The translations under genes were made by a program, and so were the position numbers. 23,882 nucleotides of DNA, from NCBI GenBank assembly GCA_964410485.1, contig CAYPHJ010000071.1:1-23882 (forward strand), in the 5' to 3' direction. This document shows, in pieces, positions 7,619 through 14,766 of the stretch; position 1 is the first letter of the stretch, and every line of letters begins with the position of its first letter. This DNA is from CAYPHJ01 sp964410485. Lineage in GTDB: Bacteria > Desulfobacterota > Binatia > UBA9968. Below the pieces are notes generated by a model that ran no database searches, was not told the origin of the DNA, and saw only the letters and a list, made by a program, of their open reading frames with translations.

Positions 7619-8638
7619 ATGAGCACCATTAGACATCGCTACAGTGCCGAGATCCAGCGCGCAAAAGGTCTGCTGGAGATTGCCGCGGCTCTGTACGACA
7701 CTTCTCTTTCCTTTCAGACAACTCGCGCGGCCGAACAGGCGATTCAGACGGAATCCCGCGTGGGCTATTCACTCACCCTCGCGCTCACTGCTACACGCGA
7801 GCAAGGGGTCTCTTTGTCGTTCGGGGCAGACGGATTTAAAGAGATTCAGGCAGTAAGCCACGGCAAGCTTTCGCTGGCCTGGGTAAACCCCTCAGTGGCT
7901 GCAACCATGGCGTTTAAAGGAAAAGGAATGTTTGCCGCACGCCAGCCGATCAGGACCATCGCGGCTTTCCCTTCCTACGATGTCATGGCTTTTGCCGTAC
8001 ATGAGTCCACCGGAGTGACATCACTCGAACAGATCAAAAAGGATCGCATCCCGCTCCGTCTCTCAAGCGGGACTGTCTCCAAAGCGTGGCTCACCCACAG
8101 CCCGACGATGTTTACGGTGAGTGCCGTGATGAAAGCGGCCGGGTTTACGTTCGCAGACTTACGGCGTTGGGGTAGCAAAATTCAGTCGGTAACAAGGCCA
8201 AGCCACCCGGCCAGGCGCGAAGCAATCGAAAAAGGAACGATCAACGCAATTTTCGACGAGGGAATCAAAAGCTGGGGGCAGACCGCAATTGACGCCGGCT
8301 TCCGTTATCTTCCCGTGGAAGGAAAAATACTGAAACGGCTAACGGCGATCGGCTATCGCGCAACGCTTTTGTCCAAGTCGCGCTTTCCGGCGCTACCGGT
8401 CGATATTCCCACACTCGATTTCAGTGGCTGGCCCATGGTGGTGCGCAACGACATGCCGGAGGAGGTCGTATATGCGCTTTGCGAAGCCATCGCGGCGCGT
8501 AAAACGGTTATGCCGACCGATAACTTTAGACCACTGAATATGGAACAGCTCTGCGCTAATGACGACGAGGCGCCATACGATGTACCGCTCCATCGGGGAG
8601 CAAAGCGCTTCTACAAGGAGTGCGGCTATTTAAGGTAG
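7619..8638 (+). CDS. TAXI-type (TRAP) solute-binding-like protein without signal peptide
   Basis: The 339-residue product resembles the TAXI family of TRAP transporter solute-binding proteins. SxxELxAV-like logic is seen in FGADGFKEIQAVSHGKLSLAW (the loop linking the first beta strands), followed by a RTIAAFPSYDVMAFAV strand and a GVTSLEQIKK segment where TAXI proteins have a conserved 'sl.dLkGk'-type helix. A late GTINAIFDEGIKSWGQTA region forms the second lobe. ATG 7619 is chosen because GGAGG is placed 8 bases upstream (7606-7610). The N-terminus MSTIRHRYSAEIQRAKG has no hydrophobic core, and the longer frame from 7397 does not give a convincing one either. The protein is therefore probably cytoplasmic, or its export signal is lost. 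No TRAP membrane gene adjoins it on this strand; the TRAP operon lies 1 kb away on the other strand. Function unknown. Confidence 0.72.
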   Translation: MSTIRHRYSAEIQRAKGLLEIAAALYDTSLSFQTTRAAEQAIQTESRVGYSLTLALTATREQGVSLSFGADGFKEIQAVSHGKLSLAWVNPSVAATMAFKGKGMFAARQPIRTIAAFPSYDVMAFAVHESTGVTSLEQIKKDRIPLRLSSGTVSKAWLTHSPTMFTVSAVMKAAGFTFADLRRWGSKIQSVTRPSHPARREAIEKGTINAIFDEGIKSWGQTAIDAGFRYLPVEGKILKRLTAIGYRATLLSKSRFPALPVDIPTLDFSGWPMVVRNDMPEEVVYALCEAIAARKTVMPTDNFRPLNMEQLCANDDEAPYDVPLHRGAKRFYKECGYLR

Positions 8639-8701
8639 ACCTTCTTTTGGTATTCGGATCGTGAACTAACAAGGTGGGGCAGCGCGAGACTGAAGGAGAA
8701 G

Positions 8702-8728
8702 CGGTGCCGGTCGCCAGGACCGGCACCG
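8702..8728. terminator. Bidirectional terminator hairpin
   Basis: CGGTGCCGGTC (8702-8712) pairs perfectly with GACCGGCACCG (8718-8728) around the 5-base loop GCCAG. It lies between the convergent stops at 8638 and 8748. Only a short T-run (CTTTT) follows on the plus strand, 9 bases after the stem. Confidence 0.65.
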
Positions 8729-8747
8729 AACCTGAAGCTTTTGGCTC

Positions 8748-9260
8748 TTATCTCCTTGTGGTTTCACCCGCAGGCGCTTTACCCGGCTGCCGTTCAGCGG
8801 GGGCGCGCTTTTCGCCGCGCGCACGGTCCACGTCCTGTCTCGCCCTCATCGCCGCTTCATCGCTCAGCGCGAGCACGATTTCGCGGTCACGCTGCATCAC
8901 CTCGACCTGTTTCCAGTCGACATTGAAGCGTTCTTGACCGATACCCAGGACGCCACCCACGCCGATTTCAGCCTGAGTGATCCGGCCTTCCTTCGGATCG
9001 ATCCTGAGCTCCCGGACTTGCCCTAACTCCTCGCCCTGCTTATCGACAACGCGAGCATTACGAAGCTGGTCTGCCGGTATGGATTGAACGGTCAGCTTCT
9101 GAGGTTGATGGCGGCGAGCCTCTGGAGTCGTCGTCCTCTCCTGCCTCTCTTGTTTAACAGCAGGTTCCTTGGCAGGTGCGCGTTCTTGTTGCTGTGCGCT
9201 TGCAGATAGTGGCAAGGCCAACAGCCCCAAAGCAATCACTGTCGTACCAATGTACCGCAT
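8748..9260 (-). CDS. Exported PRC-barrel domain protein
   Basis: The 170-residue product begins MRYIGTTVIALGLLALPLSASA, a clear signal peptide cleaved about residue 22. A Q/E/K/R-rich disordered linker follows (about 23-55). A PRC-barrel-like domain lies at about 56-135: IPADQLRNARVVDKQGEELG, then VRELRIDPKEGRITQAEIGVGG, then a strand ending in the basic and acidic residues of VEVMQRDREIVLAL. The C-terminal 30 residues are again charged and proline-rich. PRC-barrel proteins bind partners or RNA, or serve photosynthetic reaction centres; small periplasmic versions in soil bacteria have no established role. ATG 9260 is preferred to GTG 9269 because AAGGAGG lies 8 bases before it and would overlap the GTG. 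It is a single-gene unit, convergent with its neighbour. Confidence 0.8.
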   Translation of the reverse strand: MRYIGTTVIALGLLALPLSASAQQQERAPAKEPAVKQERQERTTTPEARRHQPQKLTVQSIPADQLRNARVVDKQGEELGQVRELRIDPKEGRITQAEIGVGGVLGIGQERFNVDWKQVEVMQRDREIVLALSDEAAMRARQDVDRARGEKRAPAERQPGKAPAGETTRR

Positions 9261-9624
9261 CGAATACACCTCCTTCCTGTTACATAAATTGTAAACAAAT
9301 AGACATTACCGCAAGGCTCATGCCACCGCCGGCATAACGTGGCGTCGGCAGTTTATGCGCCATGAACGACGGATGTGTATTGGGGGTGAGACAAGCTAGC
9401 GTTACGGGGTTTCACGGATCGGACAGGTGGTCGTCTGTGCATCACGGCCGGCTACTAACCCGGATGATCCACGACAGAGAAAAACCGTACATCTCATAGG
9501 AGCGATGGCAGTCGCTGCGCTCAGATCTCAGAAGCCCTTTTTTGAATCTTAAACCTGCAATTTGGGATTCCTCGCGAAGCAGGTTCACCCGAAAGGCCGC
9601 TACTTCAGTATGAATAATCCGGGG
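9261..9624. other. 364-bp intergenic region, no gene seen
   Basis: This is the space downstream of the TRAP permease and upstream of the PRC-barrel gene. TGCCACCGCC (9321-9330) and GGCGTCGGCA (9341-9350) form a 10-bp hairpin with two mismatched positions. AACCTGC (9552-9558) and GCAGGTT (9579-9585) can pair and, on the minus strand, are followed by an A-rich rather than T-rich tract, so a terminator is not convincing. I see no conserved reading frame. Confidence 0.5.
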
Positions 9625-11601
9625 CTACGTCGCGGGTGAGATCACAGGTTCGGCCTGTCGCTTACTTGGTGGCGCGACGCGCCGATGCCGATGCACGCTG
9701 TAGATTGTCGCGGGGAGCACGAAAACGGCGGTCGCAAGCGCGATTTTTTCATCCGGGTGGAGCATGACCACGAACGAGGCAAGAGCTAGCCCGGCGCGCC
9801 ACATGAGATTCGCTCCGAATGTTTTGACGAACTTGCCAAAAATTGCGGAGGTGACGCCGCAGGTGGCGACTGCTACGAGCACCGTGTCTAAAATTTGTTC
9901 CCAACCGGGGCTGGTCACCATCGCGGAGCGCGTGAAGATGGCGAATGACATGAAGGTCACGGGCAAACACAACTTCAACGCCTCCCACATGGTGCGCATA
10001 AATGATGCCTCCGCTATCCGCGCCGCAACTGCTGCCGTCAGCGAAGTCGGTGGTGACAATTCCCCCCAAATCGCCAGCAGGAAGGCGAAGAAATGCGCGA
10101 CCCAGGGGTTTATGCCGACTTCCCGCATTGGCGGCACGATAATCACCGCCAGAATGATGTAGGTTGCCGTGGGCGGAAGCCCCGCGCCGACCAACCATCC
10201 AAACACCCACGCCATCAGGATTAGCGCGATGATGTGCCACTCGCCGAGTTGCAGCAGCATGGCCCCCATCCGGTTGATGAACCCGGTGACGGTGAATAGC
10301 CCGATCATGATGCCGAGTGTCGCCAGGAGCAGCGTCAGATAGGATGTCATCTCGGCGTGGGTCTCGATGGTGGTGCGGAAGTTGGCGAGCAGCGATTCGT
10401 TTGCCACCGAGTGGTGCTTCAGCGCATATTTGAACACCAGAAACACGGCGAGCAGGAGCGCGAACATGAAGACCGCCGTGAACAGGGCCGCCCGCATTGC
10501 GCCGTAGTTGTAGACCCCCATCAACACAATCAGGTAGAGGACCGACAAAAAAAAGACGCCAGTCTTGATCTGGTCGTAGATCGGTACCGCCGGCACCACG
10601 ACTGGCTCGGGTGGCAGGAGTCGCACGCTCAAAAGGTAGACAGCGAGGGTAAGAGAGGTGAAATAGACGAAGGCGAGGGCAAATCCGCGTAGCACCACGT
10701 CCCAATAGGGGACACCCATGAACTCAGCCATCAGGAAACCGGCCACCGCCATCAAGGGTGGCATGATGAGTCCGCCCATGGAGGCGGCGGTCTCCACCGC
10801 GCCAGCGAACGCGGGCGGGACGCCATAGTGCTTCATCAGCGGGATGGTGAAGCTCCCCGTGACGGCCGTGTTGGCCGCTCCGCTGCCGCTTATCATGCCG
10901 ACGGACACCGAGGCGAGCACCGCGGTCTGCGGCACGGTGTGCCGTGAGCGGCCAGCGAGCCGGCGCATCACCGCCACCATGGCGTTCTGGGCTTCGAAGC
11001 CGCGCGCCGCGGCCGCCAGCAGCAGGAACGCCGCTATAAGGGTCAGCGCGAGCTGGGGGTAGGGTCCATAGATGCCTGTGGAGAACTCAACTGTGCTTGA
11101 CGTCACCACGCGGTGGAACGTCGTCCCGGGATGCCAGAAGAAGTCGAGCCAACGCGGGGCAAGGTAGCCATAAAGGGTATAGAAAACCAACACGAGGTTG
11201 ACCCAGAACAGTATCGGATGTGCCAGTCGCGTGAGTTCCATCACCAGCAGGAACATCAGCAGGCCCACGATGTAATCCTCCTGGGTGTATGTGCCCTGGG
11301 CGTAGATCGCGATCCTTTCGTATTCCCCCCAGAAATACCACAACGCGTATGCGGCGATCCCGATGTAAAGCGCGACCAGGACGTGGTTGATGACCGGAGG
11401 GAGCCATTTGTATAGATAGTCTTGCTGGTAGAGAAACAGCACCTGCAGGATCAGCGCGAGTGATAGCAGGTGCGCGGCAAGTTCGAGGGGACCACCGAGA
11501 CCGGTGTAAAAATACCAGATCAGCCAGGCGAACAAGATGCACGAAAAGACAAACGTCAGGTTGCCAAGATTGACCTGCCTCTTGAGCCAGTGACTCAACA
11601 T
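9625..11601 (-). CDS. TRAP transporter permease, fused 4TM/12TM (DctQM-type, TAXI class)
   Basis: This is the membrane component of a TRAP importer, in which small (DctQ-like) and large (DctM-like) subunits are one polypeptide, as is normal with TAXI-type binding proteins. The 658-residue protein is hydrophobic over nearly its full length. Residues 1-150 hold the four-span small-subunit part. GMISGSGAANTAVTGS (235-250) and AVETAASMGGLIMPP (268-282) are diagnostic motifs of the fused family; VGAGLPPTATYI and a GELSPPTSLTAA motif recur in the second half of the transport domain. The ATG at 11601 is close to the upstream gene but has only a weak ribosome binding site. The cognate binding protein is encoded 71 bp upstream on the same strand. 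Transport is expected to be driven by an ion gradient; the substrate is unknown, often a dicarboxylate or amino acid for this class. Confidence 0.93.
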   Translation of the reverse strand: MLSHWLKRQVNLGNLTFVFSCILFAWLIWYFYTGLGGPLELAAHLLSLALILQVLFLYQQDYLYKWLPPVINHVLVALYIGIAAYALWYFWGEYERIAIYAQGTYTQEDYIVGLLMFLLVMELTRLAHPILFWVNLVLVFYTLYGYLAPRWLDFFWHPGTTFHRVVTSSTVEFSTGIYGPYPQLALTLIAAFLLLAAAARGFEAQNAMVAVMRRLAGRSRHTVPQTAVLASVSVGMISGSGAANTAVTGSFTIPLMKHYGVPPAFAGAVETAASMGGLIMPPLMAVAGFLMAEFMGVPYWDVVLRGFALAFVYFTSLTLAVYLLSVRLLPPEPVVVPAVPIYDQIKTGVFFLSVLYLIVLMGVYNYGAMRAALFTAVFMFALLLAVFLVFKYALKHHSVANESLLANFRTTIETHAEMTSYLTLLLATLGIMIGLFTVTGFINRMGAMLLQLGEWHIIALILMAWVFGWLVGAGLPPTATYIILAVIIVPPMREVGINPWVAHFFAFLLAIWGELSPPTSLTAAVAARIAEASFMRTMWEALKLCLPVTFMSFAIFTRSAMVTSPGWEQILDTVLVAVATCGVTSAIFGKFVKTFGANLMWRAGLALASFVVMLHPDEKIALATAVFVLPATIYSVHRHRRVAPPSKRQAEPVISPAT

Positions 11602-11612
11602 AGCAGCGGTTT

Positions 11613-11653
11613 GGGCCGACGCCCGCAGCTCCGTCTCGCGTGTTCGTCGGCCC
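11613..11653 (-). promoter_or_regulatory. Intercistronic hairpin between TAXI binding protein and TRAP permease
   Basis: Within the 71-bp spacer, GGGCCGACG (11613-11621) and CGTCGGCCC (11645-11653) are perfect complements around a 23-base loop. No T-run follows on the minus-strand transcript, and the stem ends about 11 bases before the permease ATG. It could stabilise the upstream message or limit permease translation. Confidence 0.5.
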
Positions 11654-11672
11654 TAGAGAAACATTCCCGAGA

Positions 11673-12716
11673 TTACTTGTTGGTTGCCACTTTCCATTTC
11701 TCGTTCCACCCCTTGTGCTCTTTCAGAAGCCGAGCCAGACCCGGGTGTACCGCAATTTCCGGATTGGCGCTGATGCCGGCCACCTGCATGCCGATGAAAT
11801 CCTTGGCCATCGGCGTGAAACCCGGATCAGTTGCGGCGAGCTTCTCTCTATTCTTGTAAAAAGCGCTCAACATCTTGTAGACCACGTCCTCCGAAATATT
11901 GACTCCTACGTTGTAGCCGAAAAGAATGGGCACACCCTGGAGCACCCTGGGGCCAACGTCCTTGGTAAACGCGTCTTTCGGATTAACATCGACGACCGCA
12001 AGGCCCGCCGCCTTGAGTTTTGCGACCTCGTCAGGGCACGGATTCACAACCCTGATGTCCATTCGCAGCTCGGTCTCCTTCCAGTAGGCTGCGAGCGAGC
12101 GGCCGGCGGTCGTGTAAGTAGCGGACGCGACGATCGTCCCGGCCTGCATTGCATCGGCATTTGCCCCGAGGTCAATCTGAACGTGCTTGAAGTCGTAGCC
12201 GAGAACATCGTAGATACGGCGCCAGTTCAGCCAGTTCATGAAGCCGGCATTGGTGTAGAATACCTGCTTGCCGCTGAAATCCTTCCAGCACTTGAACTTG
12301 CCGGCTGTTGCGGCCGGTACGGCCATCATCGACTCCATCGGATAGGCGTACCACGTGTGCACAATCTCCGGCATCTTGGGCTGATAGCCCTTGAATCCGC
12401 CAATGCGCTTATGGAATTGGGTCATCCCGATGTCGGCCGTGTAGGCAATCTCACCATTGCCGTCCATTACCGCTTTCATGGCAACCGTGGGAGACGTATA
12501 TGGCTGGACGGTAACGACATAGTCGCCGCCAAGCGCTTCTTCGACCAGCCTGGTCATTGACGAAGCAACCGCGTAGCCATAGGAACCTACGGCGGATGTT
12601 GCCCACCGAAGCGACTTTCGCTGCTGCGCGTCGGCTGGCTCGATTGCCGAAAGCGTGAAGATGCTAACAAGGGCCACCACGAAAAACGAAACCGCGTAAC
12701 CCTGTCGTGTTTTCAT
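11673..12716 (-). CDS. TAXI-family TRAP solute-binding protein
   Basis: This is the periplasmic binding subunit of the TRAP-TAXI importer whose permease follows. ATG 12716 is used because AAAGGAGGA lies upstream at good spacing and the protein then starts MKTRQ with a hydrophobic core (about 8-25) and cleavage after ADA at 30. An in-frame start 60 bp further upstream gives no signal peptide at its N-terminus. The mature protein opens with SLRWATSAVGSYGYAVASSM, the TAXI pattern of a first strand followed by a glycine/serine loop and a helix, then VQPYTSPTVAMKAVMDGNGEIAY, where a repeated helix ends in G-x-(I/A)-x-(Y/F). The product has 347 residues, normal for the family (about 320-350). It forms an operon with the permease and is divergent from the class II aldolase gene, sharing a 275-bp intergenic region with it. 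Confidence 0.9.
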   Translation of the reverse strand: MKTRQGYAVSFFVVALVSIFTLSAIEPADAQQRKSLRWATSAVGSYGYAVASSMTRLVEEALGGDYVVTVQPYTSPTVAMKAVMDGNGEIAYTADIGMTQFHKRIGGFKGYQPKMPEIVHTWYAYPMESMMAVPAATAGKFKCWKDFSGKQVFYTNAGFMNWLNWRRIYDVLGYDFKHVQIDLGANADAMQAGTIVASATYTTAGRSLAAYWKETELRMDIRVVNPCPDEVAKLKAAGLAVVDVNPKDAFTKDVGPRVLQGVPILFGYNVGVNISEDVVYKMLSAFYKNREKLAATDPGFTPMAKDFIGMQVAGISANPEIAVHPGLARLLKEHKGWNEKWKVATNK

Positions 12717-12832
12717 CGATTTCCTCCTTTCACTCTTTTCTGACCGCCCGGGCCACAAGCCCTCCGATGGCGGCACCCGTCAGCTACACGTTCAACTATC
12801 GCAGCGCCAGGAAAATGTCCATACCTACCAGA

Positions 12833-12903
12833 TTGGAGCACTGGAGTGATGGAGTATAAATATAATGTATTCGAAAAGCACCACTCCAATACTCCACCAC
12901 TCC
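12833..12903. repeat. Octamer-unit inverted repeat, copy A
   Basis: The left arm is three 8-base units (TGGAGCAC, TGGAGTGA, TGGAGTAT; 12834-12857). The right arm (12880-12903) carries the complementary units, e.g. CACTCCAA, TACTCCAC and CACTCC, around an AT-rich centre. A second copy with the same unit lies at 23314-23381. It sits in the divergent region between the TAXI and aldolase genes. Confidence 0.75.
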
Positions 12904-12991
12904 GTTTCTGAACGCCTTGACACCTTGAGGCCCGCCGCATAGATTCCCGCGTGAATAACGACAGGAGAACAATTTCTTCAGGAGGAAATTC

Positions 12992-13708
12992 ATGTCCCGA
13001 TTTCAAGGCCAAACACCATCGCTCGATTCCGCCGAGCTGAAAGAGCTCACGGAGAAGCTCGTGACAGCGTGTCACATCCTCGACCACGAAGGCATTACCG
13101 ATGGCTACGGCCATCTGAGTGTACGCGTTCCGGGCACTGATGCATTCATCACGATCGCCAATGTGAGCCCCGGCTGCGTAATGCTTGACCGGCTGATCAT
13201 GCTAGATTTCACCGGCCACTATCTGGCCGGCGCTGAAACACCGCCCAACGAATGGCCCATCCATGCTTGCATCTTTAAAGCGCGTCCGGACGTCCAAAGC
13301 GTGGCCCATACCCACTCGAAATGGAGCACGATTTTCAGCGTGCTCCCGATCAAACTCAAGCCATTGCATCACTATGGCAAGTTTCTCTCCGCTGATGGCC
13401 CGCCGGTATATCAGGGAGTTGGCCTGGTCCGAACCGTGGAACGCGGCAATGATCTTGCCGCAGCCCTCGGTAATGCTCCGGCCGTTTTAATGCGCGCCCA
13501 CGGCGATGCCGTCGTGGGCGCCAGTATCGAACAGGTGGTCGAGCGCACGACACGCCTGGCGATGTTGGGGGAATGGAATCACTTGGCGCTGCTCCACGGC
13601 GAGCCGAGATACCTCAGCGCCGATGAACTGGAAGTTTACAATGCGGACCAACGATTTCCTATGCGCGGCTGGGAGTACTTTGTGAGCCGCCTGAAAACTG
13701 AGAGGTGA
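12992..13708 (+). CDS. Class II aldolase/adducin-family protein
   Basis: This is a 238-residue zinc-dependent aldolase or decarboxylase-type enzyme of the fuculose-phosphate aldolase/adducin fold, predicted cytoplasmic. GYGHLSVRVPG (39-49) is the conserved N-terminal glycine/His loop. The catalytic-type Glu87 lies in PNEWPIH, where the family has SEWPxH. Zinc ligands are visible as His106 and His108 in AHTHSKW and His170 in RAHGDAV. Lengths and motifs match stand-alone enzymes rather than the cytoskeletal adducins. The ATG at 12992 is preceded by AGGAGGAAA. It is divergent from the TRAP operon and is followed by a 355-bp repeat-filled gap before the HDO gene, so co-transcription with that gene is uncertain. 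The family cleaves or decarboxylates sugar phosphates and related hydroxy acids; the substrate is not apparent. Confidence 0.9.
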   Translation: MSRFQGQTPSLDSAELKELTEKLVTACHILDHEGITDGYGHLSVRVPGTDAFITIANVSPGCVMLDRLIMLDFTGHYLAGAETPPNEWPIHACIFKARPDVQSVAHTHSKWSTIFSVLPIKLKPLHHYGKFLSADGPPVYQGVGLVRTVERGNDLAAALGNAPAVLMRAHGDAVVGASIEQVVERTTRLAMLGEWNHLALLHGEPRYLSADELEVYNADQRFPMRGWEYFVSRLKTER

Positions 13709-13750
13709 CCGGTCACAGCGAAGCCGCAACCGCATTGGCGCAGAATTGTC

Positions 13751-13848
13751 GCCCCCTTCGATACGACCTTGCGGTCTACTCAGGGCGGGCGGCCTCTTGA
13801 CTTCCGGTTCCGCCGAGTAGCCGCGTTTCGGTGGCGTATCGAGGGGGC
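13751..13848. repeat. Long imperfect inverted repeat (TTCGATACG type)
   Basis: GCCCCCTTCGATACG (13751-13765) is mirrored by CGTATCGAGGGGGC (13835-13848) with one extra base, and CTACTC (about 13775-13780) by GAGTAG (about 13815-13820) further in. The element lies between the aldolase and HDO genes. Similar CTTCGATACG palindromes are, from memory, dispersed in many proteobacterial genomes. The remainder of 13709-14063 shows no gene. Confidence 0.55.
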
Positions 13849-13879
13849 TGGATTCCCGCCAAAAGCATGCAGGAATGAC
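13849..13879. repeat. REP-like palindrome (ATTCCC...GGAAT type)
   Basis: GGATTCCCGCC is followed after a short spacer by GCAGGAATGACGG, so the outer ATTCC/GGAAT and inner GC/GC pair. It resembles the widespread dRS3/REP-style ATTCCCGN...CGGGAAT elements. It abuts the neighbouring inverted repeat directly, suggesting a cluster of inserted elements. Confidence 0.5.
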
Positions 13880-14063
13880 GGACGGTCTTGAAGCTCGATC
13901 TTTCTTCTCTGTGGCGTGGGTAAGATCATGAAACACTTTGTGCCGAGAAATCAGCCTTTGGCTTGCAACAGACGGCACAAACTAGTTAGTTAGAGGCATT
14001 CCAGAGGCCGGACGAATAGCGTGCCGGTTGGTTGCCAGTCAATTTTGAGGAGGAAAAAGCAGA

Positions 14064-14765
14064 ATGGCTATACAAGCACAAGCCGTCTCGTCAGTGGAGT
14101 TCGTGCAACGGTTAAAAAAAGACATTCAGGCATTTCACAAAATCCGCATCAAGCATCCCTTTCTGAAGGCAGTCTGCAACGGAACTGCTACCATGGATCA
14201 GATTCGCGCCTGGACAATCCAGGATTATCAGTTTCGAGCGGCCGTACCGCGCATCGCGATGCTGCGTTACTTGGCGTGTACCGATCCCGAAATCGCCCAG
14301 AAGCTCTGGGGCGTTGTCGAGGAAGAAACTCGCGGCATGGATACCGGCACTGCCGGACACAATCAACTCGCGATTCGATTCGCCGAGTCCATTGGGTTGA
14401 CGCGCCAGCAATTAGAGACCGCTCAGTTGCGTCCCGCAACCGCGGCGCACCTTTATTACGTCGAACTGATCATCCATACGTTACCGTGGTTCGTCGTCAT
14501 GGCAATTCAGATCGGCGCCGAAGGAACCTTTGGTCCTGCCGCCGCCGCATTGGGCAACGGGTTTATGCAAAAATACGGAATGAAGCCCGACGACGTTGCT
14601 TTTTTCACGGTACACGCGGAAGCCGATGAGGAGCATGGCAGCCTCGCCGAGGAAATTGCGATGCGCTACATTACCTCGTCGCAGCTGCAGGACCTTGCGC
14701 GCGAGCACACCTTTCGCCGGATGGAGTTGCTGTACGACATCTGGTCCATCGACGGATTCGAATGA
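14064..14765 (+). CDS. Haem-oxygenase-like metalloenzyme (TenA/PqqC/HDO superfamily)
   Basis: The 233-residue, probably all-helical protein belongs to the TENA/THI-4/PqqC-like superfamily, often annotated 'iron-containing redox enzyme'. Carboxylate and His residues that could bind two irons are in place: EEE at 86-88, His99 in AGHNQL, Glu153 in GAEGTFGP, and the HxxxDxxH motif His184/Asp188/His191 in VHAEADEEHG. From memory this matches the pattern of the haem-oxygenase-like diiron enzymes (CADD, UndA, BesC). PqqC itself lacks such a metal site, so an oxygen-activating oxidase or decarboxylase is more likely than PQQ synthesis; TenA thiaminase is a further alternative. GAGGAGGA precedes ATG 14064. 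Its stop and the next ATG are separated by one base, indicating translational coupling with the dihydroxyphthalate-decarboxylase-like gene. Substrate unknown. Confidence 0.83.
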   Translation: MAIQAQAVSSVEFVQRLKKDIQAFHKIRIKHPFLKAVCNGTATMDQIRAWTIQDYQFRAAVPRIAMLRYLACTDPEIAQKLWGVVEEETRGMDTGTAGHNQLAIRFAESIGLTRQQLETAQLRPATAAHLYYVELIIHTLPWFVVMAIQIGAEGTFGPAAAALGNGFMQKYGMKPDDVAFFTVHAEADEEHGSLAEEIAMRYITSSQLQDLAREHTFRRMELLYDIWSIDGFE

Positions 14766-14766
14766 T

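Noticed and set aside
9749..10705. Long minus-strand open frame (318 codons) inside the TRAP permease gene
   Set aside because: It overlaps the well-supported permease in another frame, is rich in Arg/His/Gly with no membrane or domain pattern, and has no ribosome binding site; it is a G+C-driven shadow.
11640..12560. Plus-strand open frame of 306 codons opposite the TAXI binding protein
   Set aside because: Antisense to a gene with signal peptide, family motifs and strong ribosome binding site; no recognisable domain.
14021..14629. Plus-strand open frame of 202 codons overlapping the HDO gene
   Set aside because: Different frame from the HDO gene, Arg/Ser-rich, no start signal.
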